Source: Catalinimonas alkaloidigena (GTDB taxonomy: Bacteria; Bacteroidota; Bacteroidia; Cytophagales; Cyclobacteriaceae). From it: a stretch of 64,000 bases of DNA. The translations under genes and the position numbers were made by a program. Position 1 is the stretch's first letter, and each line of letters begins with the position of its first letter. The stretch spans positions 1,369,001-1,433,000 of the forward strand of contig NZ_JAQFIL010000001.1 of assembly GCF_029504655.1 (NCBI RefSeq), written 5' to 3'. The notes under the pieces are model-generated. The model was not told the origin of the DNA. It made no database searches and worked only from the letters and a program-made list of their open reading frames with translations. Positions 52,682 to 60,927 of the stretch are shown here, piece after piece.

Positions 52682-53206
52682 GTGAAAATATCTGATGCCA
52701 TCAACTTAATAAGAGATGCGGAAATTGACCATTCCAATCCATCCATTTGGGCAGATCTGGGCTGTGGCAGCGGCACGTTTACGCTCGCACTCGCTCACTT
52801 ATTGGCTGAAGGGAGTACTGTCTATGCCATTGATAAGCAAAGCCAAAGGATCAGCAAGCCTGATCATGAAGTAAATATCGTCTTTCGGCAGGCTGATTTT
52901 GAGCGTGATGCATTGAATTTATCTCCTCTGGATGGCTTACTGATGGCCAATGCGCTGCATTATATGGAAGATAAAGAAGCATTGCTCAGCCGACTGCTGC
53001 AATATATCAGGCCGGGAGGAAAATTGCTGTTAGTAGAATACGATACCCTGAGGGCTAATCCCTGGGTGCCTTACCCCATAGACTTTCAGCACATGGAAAG
53101 CTTGCTACAATTGTTGGGTATGGAGCGGGTCGTGAAGCTAGGAGAGCGTCGCTCTTTATACAATGGCAGCCAAATGTACGCCTGCCTCGCCGAAAAAGGA
53201 AAGTAA
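52682..53206 (+). CDS. Class I SAM-dependent methyltransferase
   Basis: About 174 residues from GTG at 52682, chosen because homologues begin K-x-x-D-A-I-x-L-I; TTG at 52637 would add 15 residues. The SAM-binding motif W-A-D-L-G-C-G-S-G-T-F-T-L-A-L is followed by acidic motif II (A-I-D-K) and the post-motif P-G-G-K-L-L-L-V-E-Y. Substrate unknown. Two TAnnTTTG-like boxes (52566-52573 and 52583-52590) upstream could be its promoter. A terminator-like hairpin follows at 53299. Confidence 0.85.
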   Translation: MKISDAINLIRDAEIDHSNPSIWADLGCGSGTFTLALAHLLAEGSTVYAIDKQSQRISKPDHEVNIVFRQADFERDALNLSPLDGLLMANALHYMEDKEALLSRLLQYIRPGGKLLLVEYDTLRANPWVPYPIDFQHMESLLQLLGMERVVKLGERRSLYNGSQMYACLAEKGK

Positions 53207-53235
53207 GTGAAGTATTCTGTCGCTCAGCTCAGCAA

Positions 53236-53254
53236 GCATCATAATGAATGATGC
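53236..53254. repeat. Perfect 7-bp hairpin GCATCAT/ATGATGC
   Basis: Arms 53236-53242 and 53248-53254 with a 5-base loop, 30 bases after the methyltransferase stop and at the left edge of the decayed accessory patch. No T-tract. Confidence 0.4.
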
Positions 53255-53298
53255 ACGCGTTACGCTGCGCTAATCTCGCGCCTTATTAAACTTGCAAT

Positions 53299-53330
53299 AA
53301 AAAGCTGGGCAAAAAGTTAAGCCGCTTTTT
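53299..53330. terminator. Terminator-like hairpin after the methyltransferase
   Basis: AAAAAGC (53299-53305) pairs with GCTTTTT (53324-53330), and inner GGC/GCC pairs lengthen the stem. It has A on one side and T on the other, so it could act in both directions. Confidence 0.5.
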
Positions 53331-53358
53331 GGTATGGATTGAACCTGCTACATTAGAT

Positions 53359-53657
53359 TGGACAGTAAGTTAAACACGAATTGCTAATTTTACTGCTAAT
53401 GAAAAGAGAAAGCCGACGCGGCGCGGAAGAAACTTTGACAAGGAGTTCAAATTAATGGCAGTCCCCGAGGCCCGGTGAAACTTTGTCTTGCCGGTAAGTC
53501 CACAAAGGAAGTTGGTGAAGAGCTTGGTATTAGAACAGAACTGGTCAGACGGTGGAAGCGTGAACATGAGCAATACCAAGAAGGTAGTTTTTCAGGCCAT
53601 GGAAATGCGAATATGACTGCTGAGCAGATCGCGCTATTTGAACTTGTAATTGTGTAG
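53359..53657 (+). pseudogene. IS3-family element remnant (OrfA fragment)
   Basis: TGGACAGTAAGTTAAA at 53359-53374 looks like an IS3-type left end. After it, R-N-F-D-K-E-F-K-L-M-A-V is in one frame (about 53422-53463). Then V-K-L-C-L-A-G-K-S-T-K-E-V-G-E-E-L-G-I follows in another frame from about 53475, a helix-turn-helix typical of IS3 OrfA. About 14 extra bases rich in C and G separate the two and break the frame. The second frame ends at 53657 after M-T-A-E-Q-I-A-L-F. There is no OrfB. A dead fragment. Confidence 0.7.
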
Positions 53658-53689
53658 CATAAAACTTTCTGCCCTAAAATTCAGATCAA

Positions 53690-54148
53690 ATGCACTATTT
53701 TTTTTATTCATTGACCATCATATTTTTATCGTGGGCTGTTGGAGAAATTGTAAATAATAAAACCAAAAACACAAGCTGGTATAAAAACTTTAAATCATTG
53801 AATTTTATACAAAATAGTAAGGTGGAAAATGTGATTGGTTTAAAAATGTTTAAATGGCTTTTGACTAAAACAATTTTAACAAAATTTAATCCAAAATTGA
53901 GATTAAAAAAGAAAACCTCAGGCGGATTGATATTCATGAAACAAGAAATGACGAATGCTGAAATAAGTCATTTAATTGCTTTTTTGTTAGTAAATATAAT
54001 TGGATTGGTAATTTGGGTTTTTGTAAATAGTTTATTTGGGATAACAACTATTCTATTAAATATTCTCATGAACTTATACCCTAGCTTACTTCAGCAACAA
54101 AACAAGCGGCGAATAAACAAAATTTTAACTTCTCGCAACTTTAGGTAA
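53690..54148 (+). CDS. AT-rich membrane protein, possible CrtO-like acyltransferase family
   Basis: 152 residues, with helices at about 2-20 and 92-130. The C-terminal pattern E-I-S-H-L-I-A-F (about 88) and I-L-M-N-L-Y-P-S-L-L-Q-Q-Q-N-K-R-R-I resembles the glycosyl-4,4'-diaponeurosporenoate acyltransferase (CrtO) family, where E-x-x-H and N-x-Y-P-x-x-x-Q-x-x-N-R-x-R recur. No carotenoid genes are near, so the substrate need not be a carotenoid. It is much richer in A and T than its neighbours and lies between an IS remnant and structured non-coding DNA, suggesting horizontal gain. Remote match, moderate confidence. Confidence 0.5.
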   Translation: MHYFFYSLTIIFLSWAVGEIVNNKTKNTSWYKNFKSLNFIQNSKVENVIGLKMFKWLLTKTILTKFNPKLRLKKKTSGGLIFMKQEMTNAEISHLIAFLLVNIIGLVIWVFVNSLFGITTILLNILMNLYPSLLQQQNKRRINKILTSRNFR

Positions 54149-54725
54149 GCACGCATATTTACAATTGTGGCCCTTCAGCCCCATCCTGGTCTGTGCCCCT
54201 CCGCTTCGGACGTTGCCACGCTTGGTCCACCCAGACCTGTTATTCAAGCATAGATAGTATTCATTTAGCCATGCGTTATCAGGGTAGTCAGTTCATAAAT
54301 TCCCGCAGGCCATTGAAGCAGGTATATTTTGGACTACTACTATTAAGAGTATTGACTCATCATGAAAGGAACCGGTTTTCAGAGAGAAAATAGCAGTTTA
54401 TGCGTTGGTATCATGACAGGCCGGACCTACCCCAATGGTAAAGATATGGCTATCAGTGTTTATTTCAGATTCGTATGTCTCTGCTGAGAACATGATCGGC
54501 TTATCGCCAGCATTTGCTCATCTATATTTGATCGCTGTAAGCGATTGAGAGTATAGCCAAAGTATCTTTCAACAGGCTAACTTTTCATTATGGAGCGCAA
54601 TGTTTGTTGTGCTAGATACTACATGTTGCCCAGGCAGTATAAACCTTCTATCTTGCACAAATCAGCTAAGCAAAAATGCTATTGAAAGGTAGACAGCGCC
54701 TAAATGTATAAGAAGCAGTAGCCTT
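54149..54725. other. Non-coding stretch with structured GC-rich patch
   Basis: About 580 bases without a convincing gene. The first 100 contain dense short inverted repeats: GTGGC (54167) with GCCAC (54215), GGTCTG (54188) with CAGACC (54232), and the hairpin TCCGCTTCGGA (54200-54210). This contrasts with the AT-rich gene before it. The rest shows no protein similarity I recognise; short open frames there lack a recognisable start context or domains. Probably decayed accessory DNA. Confidence 0.5.
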
Positions 54726-54733
54726 TAGCTTTG
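54726..54733 (+). promoter_or_regulatory. Candidate -7 box for the GH28 gene
   Basis: TAGCTTTG fits TAnnTTTG and lies 28 bases before the GH28 ATG at 54762. No convincing -33 TTTG at the right distance. Confidence 0.35.
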
Positions 54734-54761
54734 CAGTTAACAAATTACGAGAGAATAATTT

Positions 54762-56132
54762 ATGAGATACATCTATCTGTTTTTGATATTCATTTTTTTG
54801 GTCACGCTATTTTCCTTTGTGGTGGAAGAAGATGCAGTACCTGTGCGAGAGATCAAAGTGGAGGCCCCCTTTGATGTTCCAAACATAACAGTTCCTGATT
54901 TTAGCATGAGTGAAAGCTTTCCCATCACAGATTTTGGGGCGGTGCAGGGAGATAAAGACAAGACTTCGCAGGCCATTGCCCATGCCATAGATGAAGCCCA
55001 TAAAGCGGGAGGAGGAATAGTAGTAGTCCCTGAAGGAGAATGGCTGACCAAAAAGATTCATCTGAAAAGTAATGTGAATTTGCATTTGAATGAGGGGGCA
55101 GTGCTTCTTTTTTCAGAAAAGCCTGCAGACTATTTACCTGCTGTACATACTACCTGGGAAGGGATGGAGTGCTATAATTATTCTCCTTTGATTTATGCCT
55201 ATGAGTGCGAGAATGTCGCCATCACCGGACAGGGAGAGTTAAAAGCAAAGATGGAGGTATGGGAAAAGTGGTTTGCGCGTCCTCCGGCTCATATGAACAG
55301 TCTGAAGAGGCTCTACAATCTGGCAGCTAAAGATGTTCCGGTAGAAGAAAGACTGATGGTCAATGACTCTTCTCATCTTCGGCCTCAGTTTATTCAGTTT
55401 AATCGCTGTGAGAATATTTTGCTGGAAGGTATCAAGATCACCAACAGTCCTTTTTGGGTCATTCATCCTTATCTGTCAAAAAATGTTGTGATCAGAAACG
55501 TGGAAGTGTTTGCGCATGGGCATAACAATGATGGCGTAGATCCTGAAATGAGTCAGAATATGCTCATAGAAGACTGTGTGTTTGATCAGGGAGATGACGC
55601 TATTGCAATCAAATCAGGTCGTAATCAGGATGCCTGGAGACTGGATACACCTTCAAAAAACATAGTGATGCGAAATTGCCTGGTAAAAAACGGCCACCAA
55701 CTGGTAGCCATTGGCAGTGAACTTTCGGGCGGTATTGAAAATGTGTTTGTTGATAACTGTGAAGTAGAAGAGGGAGCGCAACTCAACCATTTGTTATTCA
55801 TCAAAACCAACGAGCGTAGGGGAGGCTATGTCAAGAATATTCACGTAAGCAATATCAAGTCAGGTAAGATTGACGCAGGCATACTGGGGATAGAAACGGA
55901 TGTGCTATACCAGTGGAGAGACCTTGTACCGACCTATGAGCGGCGCCTTACGCCTATCTCAGACATATACCTGACTAATGTAGCCTCTAAAGATGTGACA
56001 TTTATCTCCAGAATTCTGGCACAGGAAGAACTACCCGTAAAAAATATATGGCTCAAAAACGTGTCGGCAGTCAAAGTTGAGGGGGAGAATTTGATACATG
56101 AAAATGTGCAAAATTTCCATCGGGAGAATTAA
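54762..56132 (+). CDS. Glycoside hydrolase family 28 (polygalacturonase-like)
   Basis: A 456-residue right-handed beta-helix hydrolase for pectin or related uronic-acid polymers. N-terminal membrane/signal segment (residues 3-19), then D-F-G-A-V-Q-G-D-K-D-K-T. GH28 catalytic motifs: N255-N-D257-G-V-D260, G277-D278-D279, G-H312-Q and I-K-T-N near 345 in place of the usual R-I-K. All three catalytic Asp are present. Exported, since it starts with a hydrophobic segment, but there is no lipobox or T9SS domain. It lies alone, not in an evident polysaccharide utilisation locus. Confidence 0.92.
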   Translation: MRYIYLFLIFIFLVTLFSFVVEEDAVPVREIKVEAPFDVPNITVPDFSMSESFPITDFGAVQGDKDKTSQAIAHAIDEAHKAGGGIVVVPEGEWLTKKIHLKSNVNLHLNEGAVLLFSEKPADYLPAVHTTWEGMECYNYSPLIYAYECENVAITGQGELKAKMEVWEKWFARPPAHMNSLKRLYNLAAKDVPVEERLMVNDSSHLRPQFIQFNRCENILLEGIKITNSPFWVIHPYLSKNVVIRNVEVFAHGHNNDGVDPEMSQNMLIEDCVFDQGDDAIAIKSGRNQDAWRLDTPSKNIVMRNCLVKNGHQLVAIGSELSGGIENVFVDNCEVEEGAQLNHLLFIKTNERRGGYVKNIHVSNIKSGKIDAGILGIETDVLYQWRDLVPTYERRLTPISDIYLTNVASKDVTFISRILAQEELPVKNIWLKNVSAVKVEGENLIHENVQNFHREN

Positions 56133-56266
56133 TACATGCTGAGGCTTTTGTACTATGCATTAAAAACAGGAGGCAATAGAGGAGTTGCATGCTATCTATT
56201 TCTAAGCCGCGCTATCTACTGCTAATGGCTGTGTTTGACCTGAATTTGACGATAATTGAACTTCAC

Positions 56267-56842
56267 ATGAAAGACCGATTCTTCCAGCATATCAATAAGT
56301 TCATGGCTTTTGACAAAGATGATTTTACGGAAGCCCTTTCCTATTTTCAATACAAAGAAGTGGACAAAAAGGAAATGCTCATGGAAGCAGCTTCAGTATG
56401 CAGACAATGTTTCTTTGTGTTAAAAGGTTGTCTTCATATGTATTTTATCAATGATAAGGGAGTAGAAAAAAACATTCAGTTTGCGATTGAAAACTGGTGG
56501 ATGTCTGATTACCTGGCCTATCAGCATCAGCAAAAGACGGGTTTTTATATCCAGGCAGCAGAAGCCAGTGAACTGCTTTGCCTTGACTACGATAAGCAGA
56601 ACCAGCTATTAACAGCCTTTCCCCAGCTGGAGTCATATTTCAGGCAGGTATACCAGATTGCCTATGGTGCTTCCATTATGCGGGTAAAATATCAGTTTGA
56701 CTATTCCAAAGAAGAAATATTCTTTTCCTTCAGTGAACAGTTTCCGGAATTTGTACAGCGTGTCCCCCAGTATATGATTGCCACCTACCTGGGGCTCACG
56801 CCTGAATATGTGAGCGAACTGAGAAAAAAGAAACGATCTTAA
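56267..56842 (+). CDS. Crp/Fnr family transcriptional regulator
   Basis: About 191 residues. An N-terminal cyclic-nucleotide-binding-like beta-roll (about 5-115) is followed by a long dimerisation helix and a C-terminal helix-turn-helix (Q-Y-M-I-A-T-Y-L-G-L-T-P-E-Y-V-S-E-L-R). The ATG at 56267 matches the usual M-x-x-x-F-x-x-H-I-N-K-F start; upstream in-frame codons would add 26 odd residues. A CMD-family gene starts 64 bases later and a DJ-1-like lipoprotein after that, on the same strand. In Bacteroidota such regulators often sit next to CMD genes. Confidence 0.9.
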   Translation: MKDRFFQHINKFMAFDKDDFTEALSYFQYKEVDKKEMLMEAASVCRQCFFVLKGCLHMYFINDKGVEKNIQFAIENWWMSDYLAYQHQQKTGFYIQAAEASELLCLDYDKQNQLLTAFPQLESYFRQVYQIAYGASIMRVKYQFDYSKEEIFFSFSEQFPEFVQRVPQYMIATYLGLTPEYVSELRKKKRS

Positions 56843-56906
56843 ACCAGCTTAATTTTATTGGAGTCGCTGCCCTTTACCTTTGCTTCATATCAAACCTATC
56901 AAGCAA

Positions 56907-57347
56907 ATGGAAAAGAGAATTCAAATAGATGCATTAGAGCCTGAAGCTTATAAGGCCATGTTCGCATTGGAACAATACCTGCAAAAAAGTCAGCTGAGCA
57001 GAGCCCATAAAGAACTCATCAAAATTAGGGCTTCCCAGCTCAATGGCTGTGCTTTTTGCATCAATATGCATAGCCAGGATGCGCTCAGATACGGAGAGAG
57101 CGCCCAAAGGATATTCCTCTTAGATGCCTGGAGAGAAGCCGGGCTTTTTACTGAGGAAGAAAAATGTCTTTTGCAGCTTACTGAAGAAGTGACCCTGATT
57201 CACCAGAGAGGCTTATCTTCTGAGACGTACAAAAAGGCAGTTGAATTGCTTGGGGAGCATTACTTAGCACAGGCCATTATGGCTATTACAACTATTAATG
57301 CCTGGAACAGGCTAGCTATCAGTACACACAAGCCAATAGCAGACTAA
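56907..57347 (+). CDS. Carboxymuconolactone decarboxylase (AhpD-like) family protein
   Basis: A 146-residue all-helical protein with the AhpD-type redox motif C-A-F-C-I-N-M-H-S (two Cys and His, about 43-51) after R-A-H-K-E-L-I-K-I-R-A-S-Q-L-N-G. Such proteins act as alkylhydroperoxidase-like peroxidases. It is cytoplasmic. The ATG at 56907 gives the standard N-terminus. It follows a Crp-type regulator and precedes, by 12 bases, a DJ-1-like lipoprotein gene; a shared role in oxidative or aldehyde stress is inferred. Confidence 0.92.
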   Translation: MEKRIQIDALEPEAYKAMFALEQYLQKSQLSRAHKELIKIRASQLNGCAFCINMHSQDALRYGESAQRIFLLDAWREAGLFTEEEKCLLQLTEEVTLIHQRGLSSETYKKAVELLGEHYLAQAIMAITTINAWNRLAISTHKPIAD

Positions 57348-57359
57348 GTTTTGGTCCTT

Positions 57360-58070
57360 ATGAGAACGGTATATATCCTTATTGCTTCACTCTTGTGTAT
57401 GTGTGCCTGTAGTGTAGAAATTAAAGAAACACATTCTGGCAGTATTGACGCTAAGCAGAAAGTAATAAAGAAAGGCCTGCCCGTAATTGGCTTGTTGATG
57501 TATGAGGGGGTACTTACCACTGAAGTTACAGCTCCCCTGGATGTGTTTTCCAAGCCTTCTGTAGAGGGTGAACAGCTTTTTAATGTCATCACCATAGCCC
57601 CGACCGATGCTCCCATCCTAAGCGAAGAAGGCTTGGTGATGCAAGCGGATTTTACTTTTGAGAAAGCACCGCAGCTGGATGTGCTCTTTGTACCCAGTGC
57701 CTACGATATGCATTCACTGGTGCGAAATGAAGAAATCCTTACATTTATTAAAGCGCAAAATCAGTATACAACCTATACGGTAAGTAATTGCGCCGGTGCC
57801 CAGTTGATAGGTGCGTCAGGGATTGCAGATGGGAAGAAGATCGTAACCTGGATAGGAGGAGGAAAGGAATTGCAGGAGAATTATCCAGCGTTAAAAGTTC
57901 AGGATGACTTATCAGTGAGCTATGTAGAAGACGGTAAATTTCTATCGGCGAATGGTAATTTAGCCAGTTATATCTCTTCCCTGGAGCTGTTGGAAAAGCT
58001 GACGGATCAGTCTCATAGAAAATTTGTAGAATCTTATCTTTATCTGGACAGGCTACAGCAATGGAAATAA
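57360..58070 (+). CDS. DJ-1/PfpI family lipoprotein
   Basis: 236 residues. A signal peptide with lipobox M-C-A-C (Cys20 near T-V-Y-I-L-I-A-S-L-L) marks an envelope lipoprotein. The rest is a DJ-1/PfpI domain: G-L-L-M-Y-E-G-V-L-T-T-E, V-L-F-V-P-S-A-Y-D and the nucleophile elbow V-S-N-C144-A-G-A-Q-L. Most DJ-1 relatives are cytoplasmic, so export is unusual. GlxA-like amidotransferase-type subunits and transcription regulators share the fold, but no HTH is present here. Third gene after the Crp regulator and CMD gene. A strong terminator follows. Confidence 0.88.
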   Translation: MRTVYILIASLLCMCACSVEIKETHSGSIDAKQKVIKKGLPVIGLLMYEGVLTTEVTAPLDVFSKPSVEGEQLFNVITIAPTDAPILSEEGLVMQADFTFEKAPQLDVLFVPSAYDMHSLVRNEEILTFIKAQNQYTTYTVSNCAGAQLIGASGIADGKKIVTWIGGGKELQENYPALKVQDDLSVSYVEDGKFLSANGNLASYISSLELLEKLTDQSHRKFVESYLYLDRLQQWK

Positions 58071-58103
58071 CGGTGAGGCAATGTCCTGATCAAAATAATG
58101 AGG

Positions 58104-58138
58104 AAAACCCGCCATATCTCTGAAATTTGGCGGGTTTT
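58104..58138. terminator. Strong bidirectional terminator
   Basis: AAAACCCGCCA (58104-58114) and TGGCGGGTTTT (58128-58138) form a perfect 11-bp stem with a 13-base loop, A-rich on one side and T-rich on the other. It ends the Crp/CMD/DJ-1 operon and the convergent DUF1080 gene. Confidence 0.92.
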
Positions 58139-58167
58139 ATGTCCCATTACTGATGTTAAACTATTAC

Positions 58168-58998
58168 TTACTCCACCAGCGGAAGAATTTCAATCTTTCT
58201 GAAGTCAACCGGATGGCTTTCACTTTGCAGTGAGATGTAACCGGAGCTAAGCATCTGACCGTCAACCTTTAAGGCTTCATCGTAACCGCTTACGGTGCCA
58301 CCGCCCATCTGGGGCTGCTGATAAGAGAGTACGGTATCTCCGTTGACCAGATGATGAATAACTGAGTCTCCCAGTACTACTACCTCAGCAGTTACCCACT
58401 GATCACCTCGGTAGGTCTCTGAGCTGGAGCTGATACAATGCTGGGTAACTAATTCGTCATCCATTACTACATTGGTACCGGGAGTGCAGAGGTTACAGGT
58501 AGTACGCTCCCCTTCTTCCGGTCCGCCCAATAACTGCACTTCAATAGAAATAGGAAAATCCTGCTCTAGTCCCATGGTTTCAGGAGCCTGCCCATGTACC
58601 ATGATGCCACTGTTACGCCAGGCCCAGCCTTCACCCTTGGGTGCCTGCTCACCCACAAAGCGGTACTCTACCCTGAACTTATAGTGAGAGTAAGGCTTTT
58701 CATAAAAGATGTGACCGTATTGTTGCGCGAAGTCATCATATTGGTCATAACGTACCTTCATCATTCCATCTTCCACCCTGAAAGTATTGTTATAGTTATC
58801 ATCCAACGCATGACCTCTTATTTTTACTTTCCAGCCACTAAGGTCTTCTCCATTAAACAGGGAAATCCATTCTTCATCAGAAGTAGTAGTATTGCTTTCG
58901 GATTCAGTGCTGGCTTGGGCTTGCTCCTGATGGTCTTGGCTGGGGCTGCACCCCCAAATGAATAAAAGAGTGCTGAATGCTAAGGCTAAGGTTTTCAT
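58168..58998 (-). CDS. DUF1080 (3-keto-disaccharide hydrolase-like) lipoprotein
   Basis: A 276-residue lipoprotein (F-I-W-G-C-S, Cys17) with the DUF1080 beta-sandwich: W-I-S-L-F-N-G-E-D-L-S-G-W, a central N-S-G-I-M-V-H-G and the C-terminal G-Y-I-S-L-Q-S-E-S-H-P-V-D-F-R-K-I-E-I-L-P-L. The family is a concanavalin-like fold; some members hydrolyse 3-keto-glycosides. Reaction here not determined. On the minus strand, downstream of a terminator from the Dabb gene, so probably separately transcribed. Confidence 0.9.
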   Translation of the reverse strand: MKTLALAFSTLLFIWGCSPSQDHQEQAQASTESESNTTTSDEEWISLFNGEDLSGWKVKIRGHALDDNYNNTFRVEDGMMKVRYDQYDDFAQQYGHIFYEKPYSHYKFRVEYRFVGEQAPKGEGWAWRNSGIMVHGQAPETMGLEQDFPISIEVQLLGGPEEGERTTCNLCTPGTNVVMDDELVTQHCISSSSETYRGDQWVTAEVVVLGDSVIHHLVNGDTVLSYQQPQMGGGTVSGYDEALKVDGQMLSSGYISLQSESHPVDFRKIEILPLVE

Positions 58999-59044
58999 AA
59001 GTGTAATAAGTGAGAATATTAATCTTGGTGATAGTATGAAAAAT

Positions 59045-59079
59045 AAATGTCATGCATCACATGGAGAAGCATGACATTT
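59045..59079 (-). terminator. Terminator after the Dabb gene (minus strand)
   Basis: AAATGTCATGC (59045-59055) and GCATGACATTT (59069-59079) are an exact 11-bp inverted repeat with a 13-base loop. Read on the minus strand it is followed by ATTTTT. It lies 33 bases after the Dabb stop and before the DUF1080 gene. Confidence 0.75.
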
Positions 59080-59111
59080 GATAATGATTTTGAGAAGCTC
59101 GCCAGAGGAGA

Positions 59112-59504
59112 TTAATCCATAGGATGATAATCTACCACAAAGGCATCTTCCAATACCCCTAAAGATCCAAGTAGTTCACCAAATTTTTTGTGCTCAGGAT
59201 GGGGCAGGTAGGTGTCACGGGCAGCGGCATCTTCAAAAGTAAGGGTGTATACATGCGTGAAACCCATATTCTTACCCTCCGGACTATTGTTAATACCATG
59301 CTCAAAAGAAACGATTCCCGGAATCGTATTTTGAAGGTCGCGAAAAGCATCAGTAACTTTCTTGATGTCAGCATCGGAAGCATCCTCCTTGTATTTGAAG
59401 ACTACTACATGTCTTAAAGTATCTTCTTGTTGTTGCATATGAATGATGAATGAGCTGGCGGTAATTGCCAGAATTAATGAAAGTACAATTGAAATCTTTT
59501 TCAT
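59112..59504 (-). CDS. Exported Dabb family (stress-responsive alpha/beta barrel) protein
   Basis: 130 residues with an N-terminal signal peptide (I-V-L-S-L-I-L-A-I-T-A-S-S-F) ahead of a Dabb ferredoxin-like domain: L-R-H-V-V-V-F-K-Y-K, I-P-G-I-V-S-F-E-H-G and T-H-V-Y-T-L-T-F-E-D. Members bind or act on small hydrophobic or sugar compounds as dimers. Exported forms are common in Bacteroidota near sugar-catabolism genes such as DUF1080. No known substrate. Confidence 0.9.
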   Translation of the reverse strand: MKKISIVLSLILAITASSFIIHMQQQEDTLRHVVVFKYKEDASDADIKKVTDAFRDLQNTIPGIVSFEHGINNSPEGKNMGFTHVYTLTFEDAAARDTYLPHPEHKKFGELLGSLGVLEDAFVVDYHPMD

Positions 59505-59650
59505 GTTTCTACAGTAGCTTAGTGTTGATGTGAAGGCAAGTTATTATTTTTTGCTAAAATTTCTAACAATGAACGGTATGGCTCCTGAAAAAGCTGAGCT
59601 TTCATGAAAGCCTGAGCCAGCCCAGTATTATAAGCTTTACCTTCAACGCA

Positions 59651-60400
59651 ATGTCTCTATCTTCACATGATTATCGGAAAGCCTTTCGCGGATGGATCAG
59701 ACCAGGCTGGGCAACAGCAATTGTACTCCTGTTTGTTTTCAGTAGTGTTAGGTTTGTTTTGGTGCTCCAGGCCAATGTAAATGATAACTACCAGTATATC
59801 TCTTACTTTTTTGTGATGATGATTCTCCTTCCTTTTGTCTGCCTGAACGGGCAAGGGCAAAAATCAATAGGCATTGATAAAGTAAGTAGCTGGAAGGGAA
59901 TAGGATGGGGGGCGTTTTTTGGGGTAGTAAGTTGTACTTTGCTATTTGGCTTAATGAATTGGTTTTACGGCAAAACAGATGCAAATGCATTCACATATAT
60001 CTCCCATACGTATAAGGAGTTACCTGAAGTCATGGATAGCCAAAGCCGCCTGATGTATTTTGCAATATTTGCAGGGGTCAGCATGCTTTTTAGCCCTTTG
60101 GGGGAGGAGTTATTTTACCGAGGGCTTATCCATGAAAACATTGCTTTTGAAGTAGGTCACAACAATGCCAGTGTGATTGACAGCCTGGCATTCAGCCTGG
60201 TTCATCTTTCTCATTTTGGTATTGTTTACCTTGATGGAAGCTGGCAGTTCTTGTTTTGGCCATCCATCTTGTGGATGTTGGGCTTATACATAAGCTGTAG
60301 ACTGTTTTATTTTGCGAGAGTGTTGAGCGGTACAATTTTAGGAGCTATCGTAGCACACGCTTCGATGGCTTACTACATCTTTTACCACATTCTTGGGTAG
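59651..60400 (+). CDS. CPBP family intramembrane metalloprotease
   Basis: A 249-residue membrane protein with about six helices. It has the abortive-infection/CAAX protease signature E152-E153-L-F-Y-R157-G-L, followed by the second motif F-S-L-V-H-L-S-H-F-G and a late A-H-A-S-M-A-Y. These Glu and His residues coordinate the metal. Substrate unknown; relatives process prenylated or bacteriocin-related peptides. Monocistronic, convergent with the GNAT gene 14 bases away. Confidence 0.9.
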   Translation: MSLSSHDYRKAFRGWIRPGWATAIVLLFVFSSVRFVLVLQANVNDNYQYISYFFVMMILLPFVCLNGQGQKSIGIDKVSSWKGIGWGAFFGVVSCTLLFGLMNWFYGKTDANAFTYISHTYKELPEVMDSQSRLMYFAIFAGVSMLFSPLGEELFYRGLIHENIAFEVGHNNASVIDSLAFSLVHLSHFGIVYLDGSWQFLFWPSILWMLGLYISCRLFYFARVLSGTILGAIVAHASMAYYIFYHILG

Positions 60401-60414
60401 GAAGTCTATGAGCT

Positions 60415-60825
60415 TTAGTCATGTTCATTCCCTTTGTAAATCCACATGGGTTGAGTTGCGCCTGCTTTTACAAAGCCACACTTTTCATAGAAGCGAACAG
60501 CTTCTTTGTCGGCGGTAAGCATTTGCATGTGGAAATGTCTGTATTTCTCAGCCATCCGCTGCATGATCATCTGACCAATCCCAGTACCCTGATAATCTGG
60601 ATGTACCAATAGATGCGGGTAGTATACTACGAGATGACCATCGGAAATAGCATTGCCCAGGCCTAGCAGGGTTTCACCTTCCCAGGCTGTCACCAGGCTA
60701 TGCGAATGCATTAAGCCCTGATACAAAGCCTCCGGCTTATCTGCCGCTGACCAGTCATTAGCGCGGTAAAGTTCAATGATCAGTGGCAGAGGAATATTTC
60801 TATCTTCGGAAAGCTGTGCAGGCAT
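60415..60825 (-). CDS. GNAT family N-acetyltransferase
   Basis: About 136 residues. The acetyl-CoA site is clear: L-L-V-H-P-D-Y-Q-G-T-G-I-G-Q-M-I-M-Q (motif A), then R-F-Y-E-K-C-G-F-V-K-A-G (motif B). The ATG at 60825 is used because the frame upstream is hydrophobic read-through of the intergenic region. Acetylates a small molecule or protein amine. Convergent with the CPBP gene and divergent from the nucleoside hydrolase gene. Confidence 0.9.
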   Translation of the reverse strand: MPAQLSEDRNIPLPLIIELYRANDWSAADKPEALYQGLMHSHSLVTAWEGETLLGLGNAISDGHLVVYYPHLLVHPDYQGTGIGQMIMQRMAEKYRHFHMQMLTADKEAVRFYEKCGFVKAGATQPMWIYKGNEHD

Positions 60826-60927
60826 GCGTTTTTTTGGGCTAAATGTACTAGTTTTGAGCGAGAAACAGTTGGAAGTCAGAAGCAGGAAAACTTCTAACTT
60901 CCTGCTTCTTTCAATAAAGATCAAAAT

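Noticed and set aside
54149..54300. Integron attC site
   Set aside because: The GC-rich inverted repeats recall attC, but no RYYYAAC/GTTRRRY core pair was found in the right places, so I did not call it.
54193..54393. A 66-codon open frame after the CrtO-like gene
   Set aside because: It overlaps the hairpin-rich patch, has mixed composition with no hydrophobic or domain pattern, and has no promoter or ribosome site.
59651..60400. Abortive-infection phage defence gene
   Set aside because: CPBP proteases are sometimes named Abi, but there is no toxin, antitoxin or other defence gene beside it.
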